Assembly: GCF_001904745.1 (NCBI RefSeq)
Contig: NZ_MRCD01000058.1
Coordinates: 1 to 57,039, forward strand
Origin: Calothrix sp. HK-06
Lineage (GTDB): Bacteria > Cyanobacteriota > Cyanobacteriia > Cyanobacteriales > Nostocaceae
Reading direction: 5' to 3'
Length of the DNA stretch: 57,039 bases
Shown here: positions 1 through 7,433 of the stretch, piece by piece
Numbering within the stretch: the stretch's first letter is position 1
How the letters are laid out: each line of letters begins with the position of its first letter
Position numbers and translations under genes: made by a program
Notes under the pieces: generated by a model
Database searches by the model: none
Seen by the model: the letters and a program-made list of their open reading frames with translations, nothing else
Told to the model about the DNA's origin: nothing

Positions 1-40
1 ACAAATATAGCATGAAGTTTTTTTGGCTAATTTGCCATAA

Positions 41-1072
41 AGTCAACACCCTAGTATAAAACTGGTTTCATTCAAAGAGAATTATGGCATTGTTTATTTA
101 CCAGGCATTGGTAATGTAAAATTCCATAACAGTAGAGACTTGAATCTGATTAAAGAAATTAGGACTACTACGATTAAACGTGAAGGTGGGTACTGGTACA
201 TATCAATGTTGGTTGATATACCATCATTTGAACTACCACAAATTCAAGAAATATCAGATGTAAAATCAGTGGTAGGTATCGATGTTGGTGTGAATAAACT
301 AGTTGCTATTACAGATGGAAGTTTTATTGAAAATATTAGACCAGCAACTAATAATAAAACAGCACGTAGATTAGCAATACGTCAACGCGCGGCAAGTCGT
401 AAAGTAAAAGGGTCTAATAATAAAAGAAAAGTGATTGAAAAATTAGCACGTACTCACCATAAAATATCCCAACAACGCTCAGGGTATAATTGGCAGGCAG
501 CATCCAAGATAGTGAACACTGCTGATGCTGTTGTGCGTGAGGATTTGAATATCAAAAACATGGTCAAACGTGCCAAACCGAAGCATGATGGTAACGGTGG
601 GTACAAGAGAAATGGTGCCAGCAGTAAAACAGGTTTAAATAAAGTAATTCTTGATTGTGGTTGGGGTGATTTGTTTGATAAAATTACATGGTTAGCAGCA
701 AAATCTGGTAAACTAGTAATTGTAGTTGACCCAAAGTATTCCTCTCAAGAGTGTCCTGCTTGTGGACACACCGATAAAAGTAATCGTGACGGTGAAAAGT
801 TCGTATGTACTCAGTGTAATTATACCGAACATGCCGACACAAAAGCGTCTCGTGTAATAGCGAAGCGTAGCGGATTAGTCTTCCCTAAAAACAAGAAAAA
901 GACTCTACCCGTGGACGATGGGAAAGTTACGTCTAACAGTTATCAACACATAGTGGTTGAGGTTAGAAACCATGCCTACGACCAGAAAGGCATCCAATTA
1001 ACATTGTTTGATTTGGATCAATACCGTTCTGGTGACAAATGGAACGTTAGGAAATACGGCAGAAATTCCTAA
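41..1072 (+). pseudogene. tnpB: TnpB-type RNA-guided nuclease, 5' end lost
   Basis: This is the C-terminal two thirds or more of an IS200/IS605- or IS607-family TnpB. Counting from a TTG at 140, the RuvC-like triad is present: Asp in GIDVGVNK (residue 48), Glu in VVREDLN (134) and Asp in EHADTKAS (233). A zinc ribbon with CPAC and CTQC pairs lies at 205-226. The frame is open only from 41: in-frame stops at 8-10 and 38-40 fall where the family still has conserved sequence, and full-length TnpB is near 400 residues. The gene is therefore interrupted or frameshifted at its N-terminus, or its start lies outside the window. No convincing ribosome site precedes 140. Residues 286-290 read QLTLF, a beta-clamp-like pentapeptide. 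It contains one of the very few GATC sites and no GGCGCC, unlike the plasmid DNA beside it. Confidence 0.82.
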
Positions 1073-1074
1073 TG

Positions 1075-1100
1075 AGTCCCCTAACTTTAGTTATGGAACT
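1075..1100 (+). other. Hairpin at the 3' end of the tnpB element
   Basis: AGTCCCCTAACT and AGTTATGGAACT form an imperfect 12-bp stem (10 pairs) around a 2-base loop, starting 3 bases after the tnpB stop. Right ends of TnpB elements carry such subterminal hairpins, and the omega RNA overlaps them. It probably marks the right boundary of the insertion, since the plasmid-signature gene starts immediately beyond it. Confidence 0.5.
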
Positions 1101-1102
1101 AG

Positions 1103-1345
1103 TCAAATTGCGATACCGAATCCTTGTTTTTGTGCTTTTTCGGGGGATAGTCCATGCGACATCGAGTACCTCACCTCACCCGATGGTTGGACATAATATT
1201 TCGCCTCAAAGTTGGCGCCATTGATAACTATGAACCTTCCTTGCTTCGCTTCTTCGACTTCATATTGAATGTGCGCCACATTATAATCGCCTTCCACTGC
1301 GAGGATATCTTCTAAGATGTCGGGTGAATTAATATACCTTGCCAT
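1103..1345 (-). CDS. Small hypothetical protein (80 aa)
   Basis: An 80-residue protein starting with ATG at 1345. It contains a GGCGCC site, so its DNA belongs to the plasmid block. I do not recognise the family. It is mildly acidic and mixed alpha/beta in appearance, with no membrane segment or signal peptide. Its stop codon lies only a few bases from the hairpin that ends the neighbouring tnpB element, so the last residues may have been replaced by insertion of that element and the original protein may have been longer. It is separated from the replication genes by a terminator. Confidence 0.55.
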   Translation of the reverse strand: MARYINSPDILEDILAVEGDYNVAHIQYEVEEAKQGRFIVINGANFEAKYYVQPSGEVRYSMSHGLSPEKAQKQGFGIAI

Positions 1346-1382
1346 AAAATATACTGAGCATTAAGTATATTTATACTAGTAT

Positions 1383-1435
1383 ATTATACAAAAAAAGAAA
1401 ATAGTATCGGTGTGTCTCTCAAGAGACACACCGAT
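1383..1435 (-). terminator. Rho-independent terminator of the replication gene run
   Basis: ATCGGTGTGTCTC and its perfect complement form a 13-bp stem (1406-1418 with 1423-1435) around a TCAA loop. Read on the minus strand it is followed by ACTATTTTCTTTTTTT. It lies 8 bases beyond the holB stop, so it ends the minus-strand replication genes. Confidence 0.85.
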
Positions 1436-1442
1436 AGATGCG

Positions 1443-2261
1443 CTACATAGGAATAAGTAGGTTATCCCAAACAGCGTGCGCCGAAACTTTATCGATAAAC
1501 TGTACGGCAGCAGTGCATTTGCCAAGTAGGTGGGGGTCTTTAAGGCTGGTCCACCATGTTACACCGAGTAGTTGTAGTAGTAGTAGCTGTGATGAGTGGT
1601 CAAGTTTACTGATTTCATTGCTGTGGTTTAATGCCTCGCACGTTGTTTTGGGAGGGGTGGATAGGTTTTCGATAAATGGTGATAGCTCATCCCATACTTC
1701 GAGTATTTGTAGTGCCCTACCCGGACTACCATATGAAGCACTAATTATTGCCTCATGTACATTTGAATGACCGTTATTTTCCAGTACTGTAACTACTTCA
1801 TCATTGGATAACTGTTTAAAATCGATACGATGACACCTGCTATTGATGGTGGGTAGCATTTCATGATTCGATACAATTATTATCGTGATATATGATGGTG
1901 GTTCTTCGAGTGTTTTCAATATTGCATTGCTGCATTTTTCTGATAACCCACCTTCTGCATTAATGATTACTACCTTCCGAGTTCCAATAGCTGGTTTGGT
2001 GGCACACCATGCGGATGCTTCCCGCATTTGTTCAATTTTGATGGTAGGTTTATTAGTAGTGGCACCTTCTGGTAGGACTACCAATAATTCGTACTTCGAC
2101 TTGATTAGATATTGAGCGAATAGTAAGGTCGCTTTGAATTTACCGATACCCGATATCCCAGTAAATAGGTATGCGGGTGCAATATTACCAGCATTGATAA
2201 TATTTTGTAGCATTGTTATAGCTACTTCGTTCCCGATTATCTCATTAAATAATGTGTTCAT
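1443..2261 (-). CDS. holB: DNA polymerase III delta' subunit (clamp loader)
   Basis: Delta' is the stator subunit of the bacterial clamp loader that opens the beta ring onto primed DNA. At 272 aa it is shorter than most chromosomal HolB proteins (about 300-330). A P-loop-like GISGIGKF lies at residues 35-42, with Phe where Ser/Thr is usual, and the Walker B region reads IINAE, so ATP hydrolysis is unlikely, as in typical delta'. The SRC arginine-finger motif is intact at 141-143. Its start overlaps the end of holA by 17 bases, so the two are probably translationally coupled, and a terminator follows. Plasmid-borne holB beside holA, dnaX and dnaN points to a self-supplied clamp loader. Confidence 0.88.
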   Translation of the reverse strand: MNTLFNEIIGNEVAITMLQNIINAGNIAPAYLFTGISGIGKFKATLLFAQYLIKSKYELLVVLPEGATTNKPTIKIEQMREASAWCATKPAIGTRKVVIINAEGGLSEKCSNAILKTLEEPPSYITIIIVSNHEMLPTINSRCHRIDFKQLSNDEVVTVLENNGHSNVHEAIISASYGSPGRALQILEVWDELSPFIENLSTPPKTTCEALNHSNEISKLDHSSQLLLLQLLGVTWWTSLKDPHLLGKCTAAVQFIDKVSAHAVWDNLLIPM

Positions 2262-3204
2262 TGCTTAACTTAGTCATTTCTACTATACGGGTGATTAGTG
2301 AATTATTCGAGGCGCCTGTTTTTAACTCATATTCGAGTTTAACGAGTACCGCTAATATATTACGTAGTCGTAATAATGAACAACTGCGAACTTCCTGTTT
2401 GAGGAAATAAATCCTCGAAGGGTTATAAACATTCGCAATTGATGCTATTTCTGCATCACTTTTATTTTCGATGATTCCCGCTTTGACGGCAAACCATGTA
2501 CGGAAACATGTTTGTAATGCAGCGGTAATTTGCAGTGGGTGTGTATTTTCCAGTTGATTCAATTTACTATATGCGTCCTCTGTTTTACCATCAAGGCAGT
2601 ACTTAGCTAACTGAATAGAATTGCTGTAATTATTACTAACTAGTTCTTGCAAAGCCTCAATTTCTACATTATCTTTATCTCCTACGTATAATTTGATTTT
2701 AGTCAATTCTGAGTTGATGAGTTCGCTGTTGGTGCCGATATTTTCAACCAAATATTGAATTGCTTCATTTGAAAGGTTGAATCCTTTCATAATAGCAGCG
2801 TCTTTTATATAGGTCGATAATTCGCGTGTATTCCATTCAGAAATACGTAGGAACTCTTGCATTTTCCCATATTTGAGTAATTCCTTTACTACTACTGTGT
2901 TACTAGCAGGTTTTTTGCTAGTAGTAATGAGTAGTATGTTGCCAGAAGGTGCCATTTCTAATTTACCTTTGATAATCTTTTTAGTATTGTCAGCATCTTT
3001 GAATAAGCAGTCATTTGACACATGAATTATTTTACTGTTCCCCATGAGTGGGGGTGTCAGCAGTTCATTGACTATGAAGAGTGCGTTACTATCGTCGGGC
3101 ATATGATGATAGTTTAGTACTTCATAATCTAATGCGCTTTTAATTTCATCAACACGTTGTTTCATGTTGAATTGGTCATCACCGTATAATATGTATACTT
3201 GCAT
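2245..3204 (-). CDS. holA: DNA polymerase III delta subunit (clamp loader)
   Basis: Delta is the wrench that binds and opens the beta clamp. The 319-residue protein starts with the family hallmark YILYGDDQF. It continues with an alpha/beta region containing LLTPPLMGNSKIIHVSN and ILLITTSKKPASN, then the helical collar domain; this layout and length fit HolA. ATG at 3204 is the first Met, and the leader just before it is AC-rich rather than Shine-Dalgarno-like. It is followed directly by overlapping holB. Sequence divergence from chromosomal HolA appears large, which fits an old plasmid lineage rather than a recent copy of the host gene. Confidence 0.85.
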   Translation of the reverse strand: MQVYILYGDDQFNMKQRVDEIKSALDYEVLNYHHMPDDSNALFIVNELLTPPLMGNSKIIHVSNDCLFKDADNTKKIIKGKLEMAPSGNILLITTSKKPASNTVVVKELLKYGKMQEFLRISEWNTRELSTYIKDAAIMKGFNLSNEAIQYLVENIGTNSELINSELTKIKLYVGDKDNVEIEALQELVSNNYSNSIQLAKYCLDGKTEDAYSKLNQLENTHPLQITAALQTCFRTWFAVKAGIIENKSDAEIASIANVYNPSRIYFLKQEVRSCSLLRLRNILAVLVKLEYELKTGASNNSLITRIVEMTKLSNEHII

Positions 3205-3276
3205 GTTTTTGTGTTAAGCGTTAATTATGGGTGTGTAATACCAGCTATTAGCATTGAATTAATAGCTGATATATAA

Positions 3277-3954
3277 TTATTGATTTCTGAGTTTCTTTAA
3301 CTGTTCAATGGTATCGATGTAGTTAAGTGCTGCTTCGATACCATTATCTTTAAATGCGATACTCGTCAATATGAAATCTGATTCGGTGGCGCTTTTCTCG
3401 TTTAACATATTGACTAGTACTGCCGGTAATTCAATGTCCCCAACCTTTGAGATTTGAGATAGTTCCTGCTCGTTAATTCCTTTTTCTTGCAGTTTGCGAG
3501 ATGGAAACGTTAATTTCTGTTGGTTTGATACTTTGTTAGCATTAATTCGACATATCTTGTTCCTGTTTTTAGGGTGCCGAATTCGGTGTTTAACTATAAC
3601 AGGATTTTCGGGGAATTTTATTTCATAATGTTGGGGGATATCGAGTGCGAGTTGACCAGTTAAATCATAGTTAGTGTACCTTTGTGGTGGTAACACATCA
3701 CATTTATAATCACCACTTTTAATTGGATGTCCACTAAAACGTAATACTACTTTAATTTTATGTTGAATTTTAGTAGCAATATACTTGTCATCAGGTAGTA
3801 ATGTAATATTTGCTTCTTCTGTCCATTCAATTTCGATAGTGCGTGTGCCAGCAAGAATTGTGAATACTCGATAATGATGATGTGGACGTGTAGCAAGGAA
3901 ATTGTCGAGCCACTCACGCTGCTTTTTATTTAGCTGATTTTCTTTACCCATCAT
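3277..3954 (-). CDS. Hypothetical protein in the replication module
   Basis: A 225-residue soluble protein that I do not recognise. It is lysine-rich, starts with a basic helix (KENQLNKKQREWLDNFL) and has a beta-rich middle with several basic stretches such as VKHRIRHPKNRNK around residue 125. It lacks membrane segments and obvious metal sites. It lies between holA and polB on the same strand, downstream of a 300-base gap that holds a structured RNA-like element. A nucleic-acid-binding accessory role in replication would suit the position and charge, but that is inference only. Confidence 0.6.
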   Translation of the reverse strand: MMGKENQLNKKQREWLDNFLATRPHHHYRVFTILAGTRTIEIEWTEEANITLLPDDKYIATKIQHKIKVVLRFSGHPIKSGDYKCDVLPPQRYTNYDLTGQLALDIPQHYEIKFPENPVIVKHRIRHPKNRNKICRINANKVSNQQKLTFPSRKLQEKGINEQELSQISKVGDIELPAVLVNMLNEKSATESDFILTSIAFKDNGIEAALNYIDTIEQLKKLRNQ

Positions 3955-3960
3955 TAAAAC

Positions 3961-4256
3961 CCAAGGGTACTGCGTCCTTGACCACAGTCAAAACGTAGGG
4001 GAATTGGAGAAAAAGGAGACATAAAATTGTGTGTTTGTGTTAGGATGAACACGGGTAAAACCTACTAATGGTCAACCAGGAAGTCACGCGCAAAAATTGT
4101 AAGGAGTTATCACTATCAATGGATGGTGAACCTGTGAACCCAACTACATCACTCGCAGTATGCGATGTTCCGTGTAAGGGATGCTGTGAAAACGAATAGT
4201 TAAGTTTTCCAGAATCCGAGACTATATTCCAATGGGATTGGTCGCGGAGTTTCAAA
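3961..4256 (+). ncRNA. Structured RNA element, HEARO/omega-RNA-like (core 4049-4253)
   Basis: This 300-base gap has no credible gene but is full of stems. ACACGG (4049-4054) pairs with CCGTGT (4170-4175). TCACTATC (4110-4117) pairs with GATGGTGA (4122-4129). CTG-t-GAAAAC (4184-4193) pairs with GTTTTCCAG (4204-4212). CCG-GACTA-ATTCC (4216-4230) pairs with GGGAT-TGGTC-CGG (4234-4247) around an AAT loop. Several pairs are G-U only on the plus strand, so the RNA is probably plus-strand, antisense to the flanking genes. ATGA lies directly before the first arm, and I recall HEARO RNAs abutting ATGA or GTGA. A further hairpin TTGAC-CACA-GTCAA is at 3978-3991. No iscB is adjacent. A group II intron fragment is the main alternative. 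Confidence 0.55.
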
Positions 4257-6065
4257 TCAAAATAAACTTAATTGTTGTACTGAACCACCGAGTAATCGTT
4301 CTGGTGCAATTATTTGCAGCAATTCGACACGTTTTGTATTTATTAACTGACAGTAGTAAGACTTAGAGTAATTACCAGAGGTGCAGATACCATTGACCCC
4401 GGTGTAGTAGGTAACGAATTGTTTGGGTTTGCCGATTTTGAGTAACTCAATTTCCCCTTCTTTGATACGGCGCCGAATTACGAGTTGGTCAATAGGATAG
4501 TTACCTGATTGAATTTGTCGAATTTGTGCTTTATGGTATTCCTCGGCAGCTTCATAACTTTCGAGGAAATGAGTAATGTATTGAATGGGGTGTTCGTTCT
4601 CTATTTTTGACTTGGCACGACTACTCCATGAACCCCTCCTGATTACTTTGCCCTCTGGTGTCCAAAGTAAGTAATTTTTACACCCGTTTTCCGGTATAAA
4701 CATCGCCTTGGCAAAGTTTTCGAGTTTGATAGTGATACCCTGTGGCAGCTTTGCGATTAACTGTTGATGTACTGACTCTGGATTATCGTGCATGAAGTAG
4801 ATGCCGTCTGTATCGTATTCAATGATAGTTGCACCCATTTCTTTGATAATTTGGAGCATTAATTTGAGTAGGCACCGGGAGTAAGCACAAACGAGTGCAG
4901 CGGCCACCATGTCATTGAAGGCGAGTTTGCCAGTACCGAGTAGACCGTAGTAGTAATTGAGTATGCCTTTTAAAGCTTTTTGTCGATTACTAAGTTCGGG
5001 TATATTTATTATGCGTTCGCGTTCACTCCTGAAATATTCAATCATTGCGAGTGATATTTCTTCGACATCGTACTTTGAATGAAGTCCGTAGTTCCAAATT
5101 ATCCAGGGATGCATACCACTGATATCTACTTGGGCGATTCGCTTTTTGTGGTAAAGTCCAGTGAAGGCGCCTGCCAGTCCACCTTGGAATTGTAATTTTT
5201 GTTCAGGTTTTGGGTAACTATTACAGGCTAGCTGTAAACCGCTACTCCATTTACTACCTGCGCCGAGTAGTGTTAACATGCCCAATCCCGTGTTGGGTGC
5301 TATATACTTTTCGTAGTAAAAGTCGGGTACTATTTTATCGGCTACGAGGGCAGTATCTTCGAGGTCGAGTCGAAGGTATTTTTCAATTTGTGCCCACCCA
5401 TTTGACCCCTCACCTTCGTTCCAACACCGAAGTATTTCTTCATATTCGAGTTCTAATCTACGTTCGTGGCGTAACCCCATATCAATGGGTACTTGTTTGA
5501 GCGATTTACTGTCACTAAGCAGGCGCCTAGTATTATCCCATCGCAATACACATATATACACGTCTACATGTTGAATGTTGTGTTGTACGAATATGGGATA
5601 TACCTCTAATGGTTCGTATCCGTATGGTATTGCGGTGCTTACCCTGATTTTTCTACTACTGATTTTGAAAGGATGCTTGATTTTATTTATTTCGCATCGC
5701 TTTATAATAAAAGGTATGTCAAAACCGATTCCATTATAAGTGAATATTATTTCGGGTTTAGTGTCATTTATAAGCGATATTAAACCTTTTAATATTTTTC
5801 GCTCATCGAAATGCATGAATATGTTAACGTTTTTTGACTGGTCACGGGCACCAATCGCGTATATTCTATCAATGGTAGAATCAAGCCCACTTGTTTCGAT
5901 ATCAACTATCGCGGTACTTAATTCACTGTAGTCTTTGATATTATTACGGGGTTTCCACGGTTTATTTGATTTTCGTTCATGCTTCCAGAATATATCTAGT
6001 TTGTCTTCATTAACAACTAATTTATTTTTAACTCTTTTAACTAATAATCTATGATTGTATACCAT
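4257..6065 (-). CDS. polB: Family B DNA polymerase with 3'-5' exonuclease
   Basis: A compact B-family replicative polymerase. Residue numbers count from the farthest possible start, a TTG at 6128; I prefer the ATG at 6065 (residue 22). Exo I DIETSGLD is at 76-83, Exo II YNGIGFDIP at 131-139, and Exo III YLRLDLEDT at 251-259. Polymerase motif A VDISGMHP (Asp335) is divergent from the usual DxxSLYP. Motif B is KGILNYYYG at 387-395 and motif C YDTDGIY at 438-444, so all acidic catalytic residues are kept. About 600 aa is short for the family; the palm/thumb is reduced and there is no intein. The last residues are QQLSLF, matching the bacterial beta-clamp-binding consensus QLSLF. It lies just downstream of dnaX, suggesting it is the plasmid's replicase, working with the plasmid clamp. 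Confidence 0.9.
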   Translation of the reverse strand: MVYNHRLLVKRVKNKLVVNEDKLDIFWKHERKSNKPWKPRNNIKDYSELSTAIVDIETSGLDSTIDRIYAIGARDQSKNVNIFMHFDERKILKGLISLINDTKPEIIFTYNGIGFDIPFIIKRCEINKIKHPFKISSRKIRVSTAIPYGYEPLEVYPIFVQHNIQHVDVYICVLRWDNTRRLLSDSKSLKQVPIDMGLRHERRLELEYEEILRCWNEGEGSNGWAQIEKYLRLDLEDTALVADKIVPDFYYEKYIAPNTGLGMLTLLGAGSKWSSGLQLACNSYPKPEQKLQFQGGLAGAFTGLYHKKRIAQVDISGMHPWIIWNYGLHSKYDVEEISLAMIEYFRSERERIINIPELSNRQKALKGILNYYYGLLGTGKLAFNDMVAAALVCAYSRCLLKLMLQIIKEMGATIIEYDTDGIYFMHDNPESVHQQLIAKLPQGITIKLENFAKAMFIPENGCKNYLLWTPEGKVIRRGSWSSRAKSKIENEHPIQYITHFLESYEAAEEYHKAQIRQIQSGNYPIDQLVIRRRIKEGEIELLKIGKPKQFVTYYTGVNGICTSGNYSKSYYCQLINTKRVELLQIIAPERLLGGSVQQLSLF

Positions 6066-6153
6066 AATTTTATTGTTTGTGCTTTTTTTAATATGTATTT
6101 TATGCAATAATAAAATGGAATTAATCAAGCAATAAATACTTGATTAATAGTCG

Positions 6154-7362
6154 CTATATTAAATTGATTATTTGTTCGCGAATAACGTAATATATCCAAG
6201 CAGGTGCTTTTTTGCCGTTTATACATTCAATATTTTGCCACGCAGCATTGATGTCATGGTTTGGCAATTGTTGTTTACCCCAAGCAATTGCGTCTGCTTC
6301 AGATTCCCAAGCCCTGTAAATAGGTATGAACTTCTCATTCAAGTCCATACGGGCAACTTCCATTAAAATTGCCTGTATCCAAATATCCGAAAACTCACCT
6401 TTGGTAAGGTACTCTTTGTTGCTGAGTGTTGTAACAATATGTTGTAATTCTTTGTTACTCCATACTTGTTTTATCGGATGGTCGGTGTAGGTAACGTATT
6501 TAATACAGGTCTTTACTATTGTAGTAAGAATTTTGTGAGGACTCTTTCCACGTGTAAGTAATAAATCAACTATTAATTTTGCTTGGTTGTAATTAGCAGT
6601 TGCCAGATGAACTAGGATTTTGTAAGCAGTTGATTCGTTAACAATCCCACAAATTTCCTCGAGAACCTCTTTAGTAATTGGCTTATTTAATGTAAATAGC
6701 TGGTCAAGTAGTGTTTGTGAATCTCGCATATGACCATTTTTGGCTTCTGCTATTGCCACTGCTGCATCTAAATCCAAGTTAAACTGTTCAAGCTGCGCGA
6801 TGTTTAATAGTGCTGATGCAATAGTATCTGCCCTTATTAGTTTAAATTCAAATGTTTGTGCGCGCGATTTAATTGTTGGAGGAACTTCTGATTCATTAGT
6901 TGTGCAAAAGATAAATGTTACGTTGTGAGGTGGTTCCTCAGTTGTTTTGAGTAATGCTTGCCACGCCTGTCTAGATAAAGAGTGACATTCATCAATGATG
7001 ATTACTTTCCATGCTCCAGCAATAGGAGCAAACTGAGTACGTTCGATTATATCGCGCATCGGGTCTACCCCCGAATTAGATGCAGCATCAATTTCTATTA
7101 CATCAAGATGTGTACTTCTATTAATGTTAATGCATGAGCTACATTGATTACATGGTACTGTATCGTCTTGACAATTTATCATCTTGGCGAGTATTCTTGC
7201 AGTCGAGGTTTTACCTGTACCCTTAGCGCCCGTAAATAGGTAAACCGGCGCAATGCGTTGTTGAGTAACTGCATTTTGTAAAGTTTTAGTAGTGGTTTCT
7301 TGCCCGATTACATCTAATAGGGTTTGGGGACGATATTTGAGATGAATTGCTTCGTATGGCAT
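6154..7362 (-). CDS. dnaX: DNA polymerase III gamma/tau subunit (clamp-loader ATPase)
   Basis: This is the motor subunit of the clamp loader. Walker A GAKGTGKT is at residues 45-52, four zinc-binding Cys at 64, 71, 74 and 77, Walker B IIIDECH at 121-127, and the SRC finger appears as SRA at 166-168 with the Arg kept. At 402 aa it is gamma-length, without the long tau extension that contacts DnaB and the C-family polymerase; this fits a replisome that uses a B-family enzyme. I see no intein, although several cyanobacterial DnaX proteins carry one. It starts with ATG at 7362 and lies between dnaN and polB on the same strand. Confidence 0.92.
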   Translation of the reverse strand: MPYEAIHLKYRPQTLLDVIGQETTTKTLQNAVTQQRIAPVYLFTGAKGTGKTSTARILAKMINCQDDTVPCNQCSSCININRSTHLDVIEIDAASNSGVDPMRDIIERTQFAPIAGAWKVIIIDECHSLSRQAWQALLKTTEEPPHNVTFIFCTTNESEVPPTIKSRAQTFEFKLIRADTIASALLNIAQLEQFNLDLDAAVAIAEAKNGHMRDSQTLLDQLFTLNKPITKEVLEEICGIVNESTAYKILVHLATANYNQAKLIVDLLLTRGKSPHKILTTIVKTCIKYVTYTDHPIKQVWSNKELQHIVTTLSNKEYLTKGEFSDIWIQAILMEVARMDLNEKFIPIYRAWESEADAIAWGKQQLPNHDINAAWQNIECINGKKAPAWIYYVIREQIINLI

Positions 7363-7400
7363 ATGTTTTTTATTCCAATCATAATATGTAGTTATTTGTT

Positions 7401-7424
7401 TCCCCCTTTTTGATATAAGGGGGA
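7401..7424 (-). terminator. Intercistronic hairpin between dnaN and dnaX
   Basis: TCCCCCTT and AAGGGGGA form a perfect 8-bp stem around TTTGATAT, 10 bases past the dnaN stop. On the minus strand no U tract follows, so it is more likely a partial terminator or an RNA-stability element than a strong stop. Confidence 0.45.
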
Positions 7425-7433
7425 GAAGAGATA

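Noticed and set aside
4040-4255. A 71-codon open frame on the minus strand inside the polB-adjacent gap
   Set aside because: It lies wholly over the strongly structured RNA-like element, has no ribosome site, and its product has no recognisable features; pairing constraints explain the open frame better.
3961-4256. Group II intron fragment (GTGTG near 4029)
   Set aside because: GTGTG alone is weak, no domain V-like hairpin or reverse transcriptase is present, and the ATGA-plus-ACACGG start fits HEARO better. Kept only as an alternative.
4257-7362. Inteins in polB or dnaX
   Set aside because: Both genes are known intein hosts in cyanobacteria and their relatives, but both reading frames show uninterrupted motifs and short total length.
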